A DNA stretch of 64,000 nucleotides from Nostoc favosum CHAB5714. GTDB taxonomy: Bacteria; Cyanobacteriota; Cyanobacteriia; Cyanobacteriales; Nostocaceae. The notes below the pieces were generated by a model. The model did no database searches. It was not told where the DNA came from and saw only the letters and a program-made list of their open reading frames with translations. The position numbers and the translations under genes are program-made. The DNA is taken from contig NZ_JAIVFQ010000002.1 of assembly GCF_020829495.1 (NCBI RefSeq), positions 247,569 through 311,568 of the forward strand, given 5' to 3'. This document shows positions 29,837 to 39,471 of this stretch, piece by piece. Position 1 is the stretch's first letter, and every line of letters begins with the position of its first letter.

Positions 29837-30535
29837 ATGCTTGTATCGCAGTCGGGAAATAACCCCATCAGCAACCAAAGTCGAATAAACATTAACTCCC
29901 AGTTGAACAGCCCTAGCAACATCGTGCCGATGGTGGTGGAACAGTCTGGCATGGGAGAAAGGGCTTTCGACATCTACTCCCGCCTGCTGCGAGAGCGGAT
30001 TATCTTTTTGGGAACGCCAATAGACGATACCGTAGCCAACTCAATTGTGGCTCAGTTGTTATTCCTAGACGCCGAAGACTCAGAAAAAGACATCCAACTG
30101 TATGTTAATTCTCCCGGTGGCTCGGTCTACGCAGGCATGGCAATCTATGATACAATACAGCAAATTCGCCCTGATGTTGTTACCATCTGTTTTGGATTAG
30201 CCGCGAGCATGGGGGCATTTTTGTTGACAGCAGGGGCTGCCGGTAAGCGAATGTCTCTGCCCGACTCGCGGATTATGATTCATCAACCACTTGGTGGCGC
30301 TCAAGGTCAAGCCATTGACATTGAAATTCAAGCCAGAGAAATTCTTTACATTAAGGCTAAGTTGAATGAGTTAATGGCTCATCATACTGGTCAACCTATA
30401 GAAAGAATTGAAGCAGATACTGAGCGCGACTTTTTTATGTCGGCAGAAGAGGCGAAGAATTACGGTTTGATTGATCAGGTCATTTCCAGGCAAAATCTTC
30501 CCACAGCAGGGGAAAACGTCACCATTCTGAAATAA
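29837..30535 (+). CDS. clpP: ATP-dependent Clp protease proteolytic subunit
   Basis: This 232-residue serine peptidase forms the proteolytic chamber that works with ClpX. The catalytic triad is complete: Ser124 (LAASMGAF), His149 (MIHQPLGG) and Asp198 (TERDFF). The N-terminus has about 35 residues before the conserved [11 protein letters not shown], longer than E. coli ClpP, a length seen in several cyanobacterial paralogues. It sits 9 bases from clpX, so the two are co-transcribed. Cyanobacteria carry several clpP genes; this is the tig/clpX-linked one (often called clpP2). Confidence 0.96.
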   Translation: MLVSQSGNNPISNQSRININSQLNSPSNIVPMVVEQSGMGERAFDIYSRLLRERIIFLGTPIDDTVANSIVAQLLFLDAEDSEKDIQLYVNSPGGSVYAGMAIYDTIQQIRPDVVTICFGLAASMGAFLLTAGAAGKRMSLPDSRIMIHQPLGGAQGQAIDIEIQAREILYIKAKLNELMAHHTGQPIERIEADTERDFFMSAEEAKNYGLIDQVISRQNLPTAGENVTILK

Positions 30536-30544
30536 GAGGCTGGT

Positions 30545-31885
30545 ATGTCTAAGTACGACTCCCATTTAAAATGTTCGTTTTGCGGCAAGTCTCAAGAGCA
30601 GGTGCGTAAATTAATCGCGGGGCCGGGAGTCTACATCTGCGATGAATGCGTTGACTTGTGTAATGAAATACTAGACGAGGAGTTACTCGATACCAATGGT
30701 GCGGCAGCACAACCGGCACCAAGAGCAGAACCACCTCAAAAACGGCGTACCCAATCTTCTAGTATTTCGTTTAATCAAATACCCAAGCCAAGAGAGATTA
30801 AAAAGTATCTAGACGAACACGTTATTGGTCAAGACGAAGCCAAAAAAGTCCTGTCAGTAGCCGTTTACAATCACTATAAACGGTTGGCAGTGATTCAGTC
30901 TAAAACCAGTGGCAAAGCTGCGGCAGATGATGCTGTAGAACTGCAAAAGTCCAACATTTTGTTGATTGGCCCGACTGGTTGCGGCAAAACTCTCTTAGCG
31001 CAAACCCTAGCGAAAATCCTGGATGTACCCTTTGCCGTCGCTGATGCTACGACGCTGACAGAAGCGGGATATGTGGGAGAAGATGTGGAAAATATCTTGC
31101 TGCGACTGTTGCAAGTGGCAGATTTGGATATAGAGGAAGCGCAGCGAGGAATTATCTACATTGATGAAATTGACAAAATTGCTCGCAAGAGTGAGAACCC
31201 GTCAATTACCCGCGATGTTTCTGGCGAAGGTGTGCAGCAAGCCTTGCTGAAAATGTTAGAGGGAACGATCGCCAATGTACCACCCCAAGGAGGGCGCAAG
31301 CATCCCTATCAAGACTGCATCCAGATTGATACAAGTAATATTTTGTTCGTCTGTGGTGGTGCTTTCGTAGGCTTAGAAAAGGTTGTGGATCAGAGAGTTG
31401 GCAAAAAAGCAATAGGCTTTGTGCAACCTGGAGAAGGCCAATCGAAGGAAAAACGGGCAGCAGATACTCTCCGCCATTTAGCACCAGATGATCTAGTAAA
31501 ATTTGGCATGATTCCCGAATTTATTGGGCGCGTGCCAATGGTAGCAGTAGTAGATCCGCTAGATGAAGAAGCGTTGATGGCGATTCTCACCCAACCACGC
31601 AGCGCCTTAGTGAAGCAGTACCAAAAACTGCTGAAGATGGATAATGTCCAGTTAGATTTTAAACCAGATGCTTTACGAGCGATCGCTCAAGAAGCCTACC
31701 GTCGTAAAACTGGTGCTAGAGCATTACGCGGTATTGTCGAAGAACTGATGCTGGATGTTATGTACGAGTTACCATCTCGTAAGGATGTGACACGCTGTAC
31801 AGTTACAAGGGAAATGGTCGAGAAGCGATCGACTGCCGAACTGATAATACATCCATCTTCACTGCCGAAACCAGAATCAGCCTAA
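30545..31885 (+). CDS. clpX: ATP-dependent unfoldase ClpX
   Basis: This 446-residue AAA+ protein feeds substrates into ClpP. A zinc-binding domain uses Cys10, Cys13, Cys32 and Cys35. Walker A is GPTGCGKT (142-149), Walker [10 protein letters not shown] (about 202-210), and LLKMLEGT plus a sensor region follow. The pore loop GYVGEDV and the IGF-like ClpP-docking loop (AIGFVQPG) are visible. The C-terminal [23 protein letters not shown] is typical. It is downstream of clpP at nine bases. Confidence 0.97.
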   Translation: MSKYDSHLKCSFCGKSQEQVRKLIAGPGVYICDECVDLCNEILDEELLDTNGAAAQPAPRAEPPQKRRTQSSSISFNQIPKPREIKKYLDEHVIGQDEAKKVLSVAVYNHYKRLAVIQSKTSGKAAADDAVELQKSNILLIGPTGCGKTLLAQTLAKILDVPFAVADATTLTEAGYVGEDVENILLRLLQVADLDIEEAQRGIIYIDEIDKIARKSENPSITRDVSGEGVQQALLKMLEGTIANVPPQGGRKHPYQDCIQIDTSNILFVCGGAFVGLEKVVDQRVGKKAIGFVQPGEGQSKEKRAADTLRHLAPDDLVKFGMIPEFIGRVPMVAVVDPLDEEALMAILTQPRSALVKQYQKLLKMDNVQLDFKPDALRAIAQEAYRRKTGARALRGIVEELMLDVMYELPSRKDVTRCTVTREMVEKRSTAELIIHPSSLPKPESA

Positions 31886-31989
31886 TAGTCATTAGTCATT
31901 GGTCATTAGTCATTGGGCAAAAACTAAGGAATAATAACTATGTACCAAGGACAAATGACTAATGACAACTGACAAAGGATTAATGACTA
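31886..31989. repeat. TAGTCAT heptamer repeats
   Basis: TAGTCAT / TGGTCAT units (31887-31917) are followed by their complement ATGACTA-type units (31956-31989), so the block can fold on itself. The ATG of the next gene directly abuts the last unit. Similar blocks are at 36733-36797 and 41192-41288. Confidence 0.8.
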
Positions 31990-32910
31990 ATGCCTTATAT
32001 TAATGTTCGTGGCGTTGAGCATTACTACGAATGGGTGAAAAAACCATCTGGTTCTTTGGTGAAACCAGTGATGATTTTCATGCACGGTTGGGCTGGTTCG
32101 GCTAGATATTGGCAAAATACTGCTGATGCTTTATCGAAGCAATTTGATTGTTTACTGTACGATATGCGGGGATTTGGTCGTTCTGGTGGGAAGCCAACCA
32201 TAGCCGAAGCAAGTGAAGCTGTTGCCGAATCTGAGTCCCCCCAGGAAGAATCAGAGGCAATCAGAGAGTTAACCTATGAATTAGAGGAATACGCTGATGA
32301 TTTGGCAGCTTTGTTAGATGGGTTGCATCTTCAGCGTGTTTATATCAATGCTCACTCGATGGGCGCGTCTGTTGCTACTTTATTTTTTAACCGCTACCCC
32401 CAACGAGTGGAACGAGGAATTTTAACCTGTAGCGGTGTTTTTGAGTACGATGAAAAATCCTTTAGTGCCTTTCATAAATTTGGTGGCTATGTAGTAAAAT
32501 TTCGTCCCAAGTGGTTAAGCAAAATTCCATTTGTTGACCAGATGTTTATGGCTAGATTTCTGCATAGTTCAATACCACATTCTGAGCGTCAAGCTTTTTT
32601 GCAAGATTTTCTCGAAGCAGATTACGATGCAGCTTTGGGTACAATTTTTACTTCAGTCAGTAAGGCTCAAGCTGAAGTGATGCCGCAAGAGTTTGCCAAG
32701 CTGACAGTACCGACTCTACTCGTGGCGGGGGAGTATGACAAGATTATTCCAGCCGAGATGGGGCGTCAAGCAGCTGCACTGAGTGACAAAGTGGAATTTG
32801 TGATGATTCCCAACACAGCCCATTTTCCGATGTTGGAAGATGCTCCAACCTACTTGCAAGGGGTACAAAAGTTTTTGCAAATTAACACCCTAGAGCCGCA
32901 AGGGAGTTAA
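31990..32910 (+). CDS. Alpha/beta-fold hydrolase
   Basis: This 306-residue protein has the fold's landmarks in order: FMHGWAGS oxyanion loop (30-37), LLYDMRGFGRSGG, nucleophile elbow NAHSMGASV (Ser about 124), acid Asp in AGEYDKIIP and His in NTAHFPMLED near 283. An acidic insertion (about 76-100, rich in Glu and Ser) lies between the core and the cap. Substrate unknown; it may be an esterase or a C-C bond hydrolase. It follows clpX, separated by a heptamer-repeat block. Confidence 0.9.
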   Translation: MPYINVRGVEHYYEWVKKPSGSLVKPVMIFMHGWAGSARYWQNTADALSKQFDCLLYDMRGFGRSGGKPTIAEASEAVAESESPQEESEAIRELTYELEEYADDLAALLDGLHLQRVYINAHSMGASVATLFFNRYPQRVERGILTCSGVFEYDEKSFSAFHKFGGYVVKFRPKWLSKIPFVDQMFMARFLHSSIPHSERQAFLQDFLEADYDAALGTIFTSVSKAQAEVMPQEFAKLTVPTLLVAGEYDKIIPAEMGRQAAALSDKVEFVMIPNTAHFPMLEDAPTYLQGVQKFLQINTLEPQGS

Positions 32911-33089
32911 CTTATTTTTCGGGCATTGCTGATTGAAAGTATGAATTACCCTCATGCAAAGGCGAGGCAGTGCGTTGGGCGGGTTTCCCGACTTGAAGCA
33001 ACTGCCGTCGCAAAGAATTGTTCTTTAGTCATATCGAAAAATGTCATTGCAGGTTTGAAAAGGTTGAGGTGCAATGCTAGTTACAGTAT

Positions 33090-33449
33090 TTATCTCCAGG
33101 GACAATTCTCTCCAGATAAACAAACGGCACTCTTACCTAAGCTTGTTTGAGGAGTGTCGGTAAGACAAAAGAATTCTAATGCATCTCCACCTGCATTCAC
33201 ACCAAAGTCATCTACAGATCCATCAGGTACAGTTGCTAATCGTCGAACATAGTAAAATGTATTACCAACTAACCTGTAGCCGATAACACCCTGAGTAAGT
33301 CCATCTGTAACACAATCGGGTGTTTGTATTTTAGGTGCGGAGAATTGAGCTAGGGCAACGAATTGCTTTGAAAAAAAGCCAAAGAAAAGCGTTAGAACTA
33401 TTACAAAACTAGTAATCCATAAACCAGTTGATCTTTTAATTTTGAGCAT
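33090..33449 (-). CDS. Small exported or membrane-anchored protein
   Basis: This 119-residue protein is not recognised. The N-terminus has a basic start (MLKIKR), a hydrophobic segment at about 11-32 and an AxA-like LAQFSAP site, so it is probably exported or anchored. The rest holds four Cys (CVTDG, FFCLTD, AVCLSGENC) that could form two disulfides, and a YRLVGNTFYYVRRL strand pair. The minus start is flanked by a 185-bp inverted-repeat element at 33481. No neighbour suggests a role. Confidence 0.55.
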   Translation of the reverse strand: MLKIKRSTGLWITSFVIVLTLFFGFFSKQFVALAQFSAPKIQTPDCVTDGLTQGVIGYRLVGNTFYYVRRLATVPDGSVDDFGVNAGGDALEFFCLTDTPQTSLGKSAVCLSGENCPWR

Positions 33450-33480
33450 GGTTAAAACCTTTTATGTTTATACGGTATTA

Positions 33481-33665
33481 GAGGATGTTTGAAAAGTATT
33501 TTTGGTAACATCTAAGCCTCGGAAATATAACCCCCTTAGCTCCCTTCTCTACAAGGGAATGGGGGTTTCAAAGCATCTCTTTGCTTGCCTAAGACAGGCT
33601 GACACCAACGGGGAGAGGTTTGGAAAGGGGTTTATAGTATACTTTAGGACTTTTCAAACATCCTC
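33481..33665. mobile_element. 185-bp MITE with 17-bp TIRs and TTA target duplication
   Basis: GAGGATGTTTGAAAAGT (33481-33497) and its exact complement (33649-33665) are flanked on each side by TTA (33478-33480 and 33666-33668). The interior has no ORF; it contains CCCCCTTAGCTCCCTTCTC near 33531. A 3-bp TNA duplication is what IS5-family elements of the IS1031 type make, so it was probably moved by such a transposase. Bases 33669-33836 after it hold no gene. Confidence 0.8.
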
Positions 33666-33836
33666 TTAGAAAGTCTTGATGAACTTCACAATATACTTTT
33701 AGTTGCTATTTAATCAATGAACTTTTAAAAAAGTTAATTATGTATCGTGCTGAAATACGTGGTGCGATTCGTTCTGGATAAACCCATTATTGAGACACTC
33801 GTTACCTGCTTTTGCGTCACGGTCAGTTCCAAAATG

Positions 33837-34424
33837 TTATTTTCGGATAGCCTGCACAAATTCGGCAATAGCGTCGTACTGGTCAGGATGTCCGATATAT
33901 TGCAGCAACAAAGCTGGGTCTAAATTCGGGAAGAAACCACTACGGTTTACTTCTTCATACTCGCCAGTCGCATTTAAACGGAATATCTTTATCTGGTCAG
34001 ATTTCCAGAACCAAACTTCAGGCGCTTTCTTGGGTTTGTATAACTCTTTTCGATTAATGGTGCCACTAGTAACAATAACTTCAATAACAATGTCTGGCGT
34101 TTCTTTATTGCTACCAATACAGTAAGATTCATCTGGTGTGCCAGAAGCATACCCAGGTTCTTCTAGAGTAAAACCTCCACGACCGTAGAACCGGATTCCT
34201 AACTCTCTCATGTAAGCTTCTAGCAAGTAGCTGAGAGTTCTTTTCACGTACTCATGTTTTTCACCAATGGGCGACATAATTTCTAATATTTCTGACAAAT
34301 AGAAGAGTCGGACATTGCGGTTGTCTTTTAACTGTGCCTCAATACCTTTAAATTCTTCCCAAGAAACATCAGCCACGGTCACTAGTTTCTCTTGTATGGG
34401 ATGGTCTAGAAGTGGGATACTCAT
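33837..34424 (-). CDS. Uma2-family (DUF820) putative endonuclease
   Basis: This 195-residue protein belongs to the PD-(D/E)XK-like Uma2 family, highly amplified in cyanobacteria. Motifs are RLFYLSEILEIMSP (about 39-52), the PDESYCIG segment, TPDIVIEVIVTS (about 108-119) with the acidic metal ligands, and KAPEVWFWKSDQIKIFRL. I start at the ATG giving MSIPLLDHP rather than a TTG five codons earlier. A second member lies at 58584. The biological role of this family is not established. Confidence 0.88.
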   Translation of the reverse strand: MSIPLLDHPIQEKLVTVADVSWEEFKGIEAQLKDNRNVRLFYLSEILEIMSPIGEKHEYVKRTLSYLLEAYMRELGIRFYGRGGFTLEEPGYASGTPDESYCIGSNKETPDIVIEVIVTSGTINRKELYKPKKAPEVWFWKSDQIKIFRLNATGEYEEVNRSGFFPNLDPALLLQYIGHPDQYDAIAEFVQAIRK

Positions 34425-34473
34425 ATTGCCTCTTAACAATTCCTTTATTGGATGATTGACAGCAACTTTGCCT

Positions 34474-34531
34474 GGTACGTAGTAAGCAGAAAGGGTGCTT
34501 AAAACAAGGACTAAAGTCCTTACTACAAACT
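34474..34531. repeat. Short dispersed hairpin repeat (AGTTTGTAGTA family)
   Basis: GGACTAAAGTCC (34508-34519) is a palindrome followed by TTACTACAAACT (34520-34531); the left end has an imperfect TACGTAGTAAG. The same AGTTTGTAGTAAGGACTTTAGTCC unit recurs at 56454. It sits in the gap between the Uma2 and PlmA genes. Confidence 0.6.
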
Positions 34532-34713
34532 TATTTACCTATCAAAGTTGGTGTGGTCAAGTACTAGGACTGCTATAGTAAACAGCAGATATATATCTAC
34601 TTGATTGCTTCCAGCAAACCAGCGTAGGGTTGCATTTCCACAATCATAATCCTGAGTTATTTGTTAAATGTGTCCGCTTATGTCATTCTTCCCCTCTCTT
34701 CACCATTTTTAGG

Positions 34714-35697
34714 TTAACTCAAACCCAGTTCTCGTTTTAGCAAGTTAATCGAGTTAGTACCGATATAATTTTCAACCTTAATCAGCTTTGGTGGACGAAT
34801 AATATCTTCATCGGCTGCTTGCACGGCTGCTTGGACTGCCATAAAACTGGCTTGATCGCTTATGATTACCTCAGCCCGTTTAACCATAGCTTGAAGTTTA
34901 TAAGCATCTTTTGGTTGCGAAGTCATCACCAGTAGTTCATCCCCTCGCAGACCGTGGAGGATGACTTCTGCTGCTCGTGCAATCCCGGAACTGAGGCTAA
35001 CTATGCCTACACAGTTTTCTTTTGGTAGGGTTTTCAATAGGCTGAGTTCTTTGCTGTAGTCGTAGATATCCAGAGGAATTACCCGTGCAGCTTTAGGAGC
35101 TGCGATCGCTTCCACATTACTGATAAAATACCGACTTGTGACTACTGTCGCAGAGGTAGTTTTATCTAACACAGCTGTTAATTCTTCCATTGCTACCAAC
35201 TGGACTGGTATTTTTAGCGATCGCTCTAATTCATAAACCATCAACTCACCAGCACCCATGTCATAAGATGGAACTGCAACCAGTACCCGCGCACTACAAC
35301 GTAAGCGCCAGTCAATTTCCGCTAAAAATAGCTCTCTGGCTTGATTGAGTGAACATCCTTGGGTGAGCAAATCATCGAGTGCTTTCTGGACAACTTGATA
35401 TGCATCAGGATTTTGTTTGAGTATTGGTGATTGCAGTCTACTACCGCCCTCATGACCTTGGGGACGAACATAAATTCCTGAACCAGCCATACTTTCAACA
35501 AATCCGTCTTCTTCTAGTTGACGGTAAACTTTACTAATGGTATTGCGGTGTAATCCAGTTTGCATTGCTAATGCCCTTGTGCTTGGCAATTTGTAAGCAG
35601 GGGGATATTGCCGAGAAGCGATCGCAAACCGGATTTGATTAAACAGCTGGGTTGATGCGGGAATTTCGCTGTCTGGCTGAATACGGAATTGAATCAT
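34714..35697 (-). CDS. plmA: GntR-family regulator PlmA
   Basis: This 327-residue protein starts MIQFRIQPDSEIPASTQLFN, the recognisable N-terminus of PlmA, a regulator found throughout cyanobacteria. The winged helix covers about 1-75 (LPSTRALAMQTGLHRNTISKVYRQLEEDG). The rest is an effector-like domain ending in RELGLS. PlmA was described in plasmid maintenance and binds PII-PipX complexes, linking it to nitrogen status. I use the ATG at 35697; a start at 35745 would add 16 residues that read through a repeated GGGGAGAGACGCG segment. Confidence 0.9.
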   Translation of the reverse strand: MIQFRIQPDSEIPASTQLFNQIRFAIASRQYPPAYKLPSTRALAMQTGLHRNTISKVYRQLEEDGFVESMAGSGIYVRPQGHEGGSRLQSPILKQNPDAYQVVQKALDDLLTQGCSLNQARELFLAEIDWRLRCSARVLVAVPSYDMGAGELMVYELERSLKIPVQLVAMEELTAVLDKTTSATVVTSRYFISNVEAIAAPKAARVIPLDIYDYSKELSLLKTLPKENCVGIVSLSSGIARAAEVILHGLRGDELLVMTSQPKDAYKLQAMVKRAEVIISDQASFMAVQAAVQAADEDIIRPPKLIKVENYIGTNSINLLKRELGLS

Positions 35698-35991
35698 CAG
35701 CAAACCTCCTGAATACTGAGTGGGGAGAGACGCGATTAATCGCATCTGTACAGAGTGGGGAGTATTTAAGTGTTGCTTTCCTACTCAGCACTTTTAACTC
35801 AACACTCTTTTACTGACCAGCTACATTTGCTACATGTCAAATATTTTATTTACACATGAAGTTTTTCTGGTACAAATTTTTAATGCGCTCTTATTGGTAA
35901 TTGATAATTTAAATGGAAATGACCTGGGCATACTGGCATAGTTATATCAAATAAACACACGGCTAATCATACAGCACTGGTAAAAATTATT

Positions 35992-36732
35992 ATGACAGAG
36001 CAAGCAATAATTACCACAACGGTTAATCTTTTGCAAGATAATATTCAAGTATCTGCTTATTTGGCAGAGCCAAAAGAATCTGGATCTTACCCAGGAGTCG
36101 TTGTATTACAAGAGATTTTTGGTGTCAACGTTCACATTCGGGATGTTACAGAACGGATTGCCAAACTTGGGTATGTAGCAATTGCACCTGCACTTTTTCA
36201 ACGGACTGCTCCTGGTTTTGAAACCGGATACACACGCGAAGATATTGAAACGGGCAGAGGCTACGCCATGCAAACTCAAGCCTCAGAGTTATTGAGCGAT
36301 ATTCAAGTAGCAATTGACCACCTCAAAAGTCTGCCTCAAGTCAAAAAAAATGGCTTTGGCTGTATTGGCTTCTGCTTTGGCGGTCATGTCGCATATCTTG
36401 CAGCTACCTTACCAGATATTAAAGCTACAGCTTCCTTCTATGGTGCTGGAATTAGCACTCGCACACCAGGAGGTGTAGCTCCCACTGTTACCCGCACCAG
36501 AGAAATTCCAGGCACTCTCTATGCCTTCTTTGGCACAGAAGATGCTAGCATCCCACCCGAACAAGTAGATGAGATTGAAGCAGAGTTAGAAAAATATAAA
36601 ATTCCTCATCGTGTGTTTCGCTACGATGGAGCTGATCACGGATTTTTCTGTGACCGTCGTGCCAGTTATAATCCTAAAGCTGCTGCTGATGCTTGGGAGC
36701 AAGTCAAACAACTCTTTAGTCAACTGAATTAG
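35992..36732 (+). CDS. Dienelactone hydrolase family protein
   Basis: This 246-residue alpha/beta hydrolase has the DLH pattern: Glu41 (VVLQEIFGV), nucleophile Cys128 (GFCFGGH), an Asp near 182 (GTEDASIP) and His near 214 (GADHGFF). The motif FCFGGHVAY is that of carboxymethylenebutenolidase-like proteins. The real substrate in cyanobacteria is not known. It is separated from PlmA by a 294-base divergent region and followed by a heptamer-repeat spacer. Confidence 0.92.
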   Translation: MTEQAIITTTVNLLQDNIQVSAYLAEPKESGSYPGVVVLQEIFGVNVHIRDVTERIAKLGYVAIAPALFQRTAPGFETGYTREDIETGRGYAMQTQASELLSDIQVAIDHLKSLPQVKKNGFGCIGFCFGGHVAYLAATLPDIKATASFYGAGISTRTPGGVAPTVTRTREIPGTLYAFFGTEDASIPPEQVDEIEAELEKYKIPHRVFRYDGADHGFFCDRRASYNPKAAADAWEQVKQLFSQLN

Positions 36733-36797
36733 TCATTAGTCATTAGTCATTAGTCATTAGTCATTAGTGAATAATAAACGACAAGTGACTAATGACA
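36733..36797. repeat. TAGTCAT heptamer repeats
   Basis: Five perfect TAGTCAT units begin at 36731 and a complementary ATGACAA unit lies at about 36787. It separates the dienelactone hydrolase and S1-domain genes. Confidence 0.85.
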
Positions 36798-36847
36798 ATC
36801 TAAACTCCAGTTGCACCATATCAAATAACAATTAATCTCCAAAAGTC

Positions 36848-37750
36848 ATGAATTCCGAATCGAAACTTTCTCAAACAGCTAATTCGCCGTTTACAATGGA
36901 CGATTTTGCTAAAGCACTAGAAAAACACGACTACCAGTTTCAAAAAGGACAGGTTGTACATGGCAAAGTGTTCCAACTTGACCATGATGGAGCTTATGTC
37001 GATATTGGTGGTAAGTCGTCAGCTTTTTTGCCGCGCGATGAGGCTTCTTTGAGAGCAGTTACCGATTTATCGGAGGTGCTGCCATTGCAAGAGGAAATGC
37101 AGTTTTTGATTATCCGAGATCAGGATGCAGAAGGTCAAGTCACCCTTTCTCGAAAGCAGTTGGAAATTCAGCACATCTGGGAACGACTGGCCGAAATGCA
37201 GGAAAATGCTCAGACTGTGCAAGTTCGGGTTATGGGTGTAAATAAAGGTGGTGTCACTGTCGATATTCTCTCCTTGCGGGGGTTTATTCCGCGATCGCAC
37301 CTGGCAGAGCGTGATAATTTAGAAGCACTCAAAGGTCAAAATCTGACTGTAGGCTTTTTGGAAATTAATAAAAACACCAACAAACTCATCCTTTCCCAGC
37401 GATTAGCAACTCGTTCTAGCAACTTCAGTTTATTAGAACTAGGTCAACTGGTGGAAGGTAAAGTTACTGGCATCAAACCTTTTGGTGTGTTTGTCGATTT
37501 AAATGGAATGGGGGCTTTGCTTCATATCAAGCAGGTAAGCCAAAAATTCATCGACTCTTTAGAAAAGGTATTTCAAGTTGGTCAGCCAATTAAAGCTGTA
37601 ATTATTGACTTGGATGAGGGTAAAGGGCGGGTTGCTCTTTCTACTAGAGTTTTGGAAAACTTCCCTGGCGAAGTGTTAGAGAATTTTGATGAGGTGATGG
37701 CTTCGGCTGAGGCGCGGGCTAATAGAGCTAATAATAAAGCTTCTGAATAG
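36848..37750 (+). CDS. S1-domain RNA-binding protein (ribosomal protein S1 type)
   Basis: This 300-residue protein contains three S1 folds: about 33-101 (GQVVHGKVFQLDHDGAYVDIGGKS), about 117-184 (VQVRVMGVNKGGVTVDI, GFIPRSHLAERDN) and about 200-270 (GQLVEGKVTGIKPFGVFVDL, ALLHIKQVS). It has fewer repeats than E. coli S1 and is like the short cyanobacterial S1 paralogues (Rps1a/b). It should bind mRNA, helping initiation. The C-terminus is acidic then Asn/Ala-rich. A terminator-like hairpin follows at 37833. Confidence 0.92.
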   Translation: MNSESKLSQTANSPFTMDDFAKALEKHDYQFQKGQVVHGKVFQLDHDGAYVDIGGKSSAFLPRDEASLRAVTDLSEVLPLQEEMQFLIIRDQDAEGQVTLSRKQLEIQHIWERLAEMQENAQTVQVRVMGVNKGGVTVDILSLRGFIPRSHLAERDNLEALKGQNLTVGFLEINKNTNKLILSQRLATRSSNFSLLELGQLVEGKVTGIKPFGVFVDLNGMGALLHIKQVSQKFIDSLEKVFQVGQPIKAVIIDLDEGKGRVALSTRVLENFPGEVLENFDEVMASAEARANRANNKASE

Positions 37751-37832
37751 TTTTGAAGTGGGCTGTTTGCACAAAGCGTTTAAATCCCCATCTGAAACAA
37801 TTTTGAATTTTAAATTTTGAATTGTTAATATT

Positions 37833-37868
37833 CCCCCTGCATCTACAAAGATGTGGGGGGATTTTAAA
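37833..37868 (+). terminator. Hairpin with T-rich tail after the S1 gene
   Basis: CCCCCTGCATCT (37833-37844) pairs with AGATGTGGGGG (37849-37860) around ACAA, with two G-T wobbles, and runs into ATTTTAAATT. A near-identical hairpin lies after another gene at 40083, so this terminator is itself a repeated sequence. Confidence 0.7.
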
Positions 37869-37899
37869 TTAGAAAAACTTTTTCCAGACTCCTTTCTAG

Positions 37900-39054
37900 C
37901 CTCTGGCTGCAAATGCGGGTAAAACAAGAATTTCAGTCAGCTTCAGATGACTTTCGCTATGAGCCGCAGAATTTATTCTGAGGCGGACGTGTGGGCAATG
38001 CCAACATTTTGCAATGATGCAAATACCTGAGTCCAGAAGCTCACATTTGAATCCATTACCCGCCATAGGTTAGAAACCTACGGCTAATAGCGAAAGTCCT
38101 CTCAAGAGGACTAAACAATAATTTATCTGACTTCTGGCTGCAAATGCGGGTAAAACAAGAATTTCAGTCAGCTTCAGATGACTTTCGCTATGAGCCGCAG
38201 AATTTATTCTGAGGCGGACGTGTGGGCAATGCCAACATTTTGCAATGATGCAAATACCTGAGTCCAGAAGCTCACATTTGAATCCATTACCCGCCATAGG
38301 TTAGAAACCTACGGCTAATAGCGAAAGTCCTCTCAAGAGGACTAAACAATAATTTATCTGACTTCTGGCTGCAAATGCGGGTAAAACAAGAATTTCAGTC
38401 AGCTTCAGATGACTTTCGCTATGAGCCGCAGAATTTATTCTGAGGCGGACGTGTGGGTAATGCCAACATTTTGCAATGATGCAAATACCTGAGTTCAGAA
38501 GCTCACATTTGAATCCATTACCCGCCATAGGTTAGAAACCTACGGCTAATAGCGAAAGTCCTCTCAAGAGGACTAAACAATAATTTATCTGACTTCTGGC
38601 TGGAAATGCGGGTAAAACAAGAATTTCAGTCAGCTTCAGATGACTTTCGCTATGAGCCGCAGAATTTATTCTGAAGCGGACGTGTGGGTAATGCCAACAT
38701 TTTGCAATGATGCAAATACCTGAGTTCAGAAGCTCACATTTGAATCCATTACCCGCCATAGGTTAGAAACCTACGGCTAATAGCGAAAGTCCTCTCAAGA
38801 GGACTAAACAATAATTTATCTGACTTCTGGCTGGAAATGCGGGTAAAACAAGAATTTCAGTCAGCTTTAGATGACTTTCGCTATGAGCCGCAGAATTTAT
38901 TCTGAGGCGGACGTGTGGGTAATGCCAACATTTTGCAATGATGCAAATACCTGAGTTCAGAAGCTCACATTTGAATCCATTACCCGCCATAGGTTAGAAA
39001 CCTACGGCTAATAGCGAAAGTCCTCTCAAGAGGACTAAACAATAATTTATCTGA
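37900..39054. repeat. Five tandem 231-bp repeats with internal inverted repeats
   Basis: Units start at 37900, 38131, 38362, 38593 and 38824, each exactly 231 bases, more than 95% identical by eye. Each unit contains a long inverted pair (GACTTTCGCTATGAGCCG at 38180-38197 with its near complement at 38312-38329), the palindrome AGTCCTCTCAAGAGGACT, and a GCCATAGGTT/AACCTACGGC hairpin. The 75-codon minus frame in each unit exists only because 231 is divisible by three; it has no ribosome site or domain. The array ends directly at a RAYT transposase remnant. Confidence 0.9.
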
Positions 39055-39058
39055 CTTC

Positions 39059-39175
39059 ATGACTCGCTCACCCCGAAATTTTCAACCTGGATTTTGTTAT
39101 CACATCACTACTCGCAATACGGTTCGGTTAAGGCAAGAGACGGCGATTTATCGCGTCTTTGCGAACTTTGGATGA
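39059..39175 (+). pseudogene. RAYT (REP-associated tyrosine transposase) N-terminal remnant
   Basis: MTRSPRNFQPGFCYHITTR is the N-terminal strand of Y1/RAYT transposases, which in intact proteins continues CNNREF. Here the frame goes on with RNTVRLRQETAIYRVF and stops at 39175; that part reads through a generic GAGACGGCGATTTATCGCGTCT repeat. HUH and catalytic Tyr motifs are gone. It starts four bases after the fifth 231-bp unit. Confidence 0.65.
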
Positions 39176-39279
39176 ATGCGCTGCTAGATACCGAGGCTTT
39201 TGCAAGAAATATCGATTCTTCTTCAACGATTCTAACCCAGGCCAATACTGCGTAAGTTTTGCCTAAAAAATAACTCCAA

Positions 39280-39374
39280 TGTAGGTTGGGTTGAGGAACG
39301 TAGCAAGATCCCGCAGGGGAACCCAACATTTTCACGGCTTTGTTGGGTAACACTTAAGTTCAACCCAACCTACA
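39280..39374. repeat. Inverted-repeat element, TGTAGGTTGGGTT family
   Basis: TGTAGGTTGGGTTG (39280-39293) and CAACCCAACCTACA (39361-39374) are perfect 14-bp inverted ends around 67 bases that include AACCCAACATTTTC and TGTTGGGT. A second, longer copy is at 46979-47124. Confidence 0.75.
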
Positions 39375-39419
39375 AATCTTCTTAACGTAATTACTTAAGT
39401 TACGTCGAATTTAATAAGC

Positions 39420-39461
39420 AAAATGTCATTTGACTTACTCAAAATGCCATTTGACTTATTC
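39420..39461. repeat. Tandem 21-bp duplication
   Basis: AAAATGTCATTTGACTTACTC and AAAATGCCATTTGACTTATTC are adjacent 21-base units differing at two positions. They precede the 62-bp array. Confidence 0.7.
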
Positions 39462-39471
39462 AAAAGCTGTG

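Noticed and set aside
32926..33150. 74-codon plus frame after the alpha/beta hydrolase
   Set aside because: Crosses the generic CCCGACTTGAAGCAACTG repeat and overlaps the exported-protein gene on the other strand.
38070..38990. Four 75-codon minus frames, one per repeat unit
   Set aside because: They exist because the 231-bp unit is divisible by three; no ribosome site, no domain, and the sequence is explained as a tandem repeat.
37900..39054. Considered as a CRISPR array
   Set aside because: Units are 231 bp and nearly identical throughout, with no short repeats separated by unique spacers and no cas genes.
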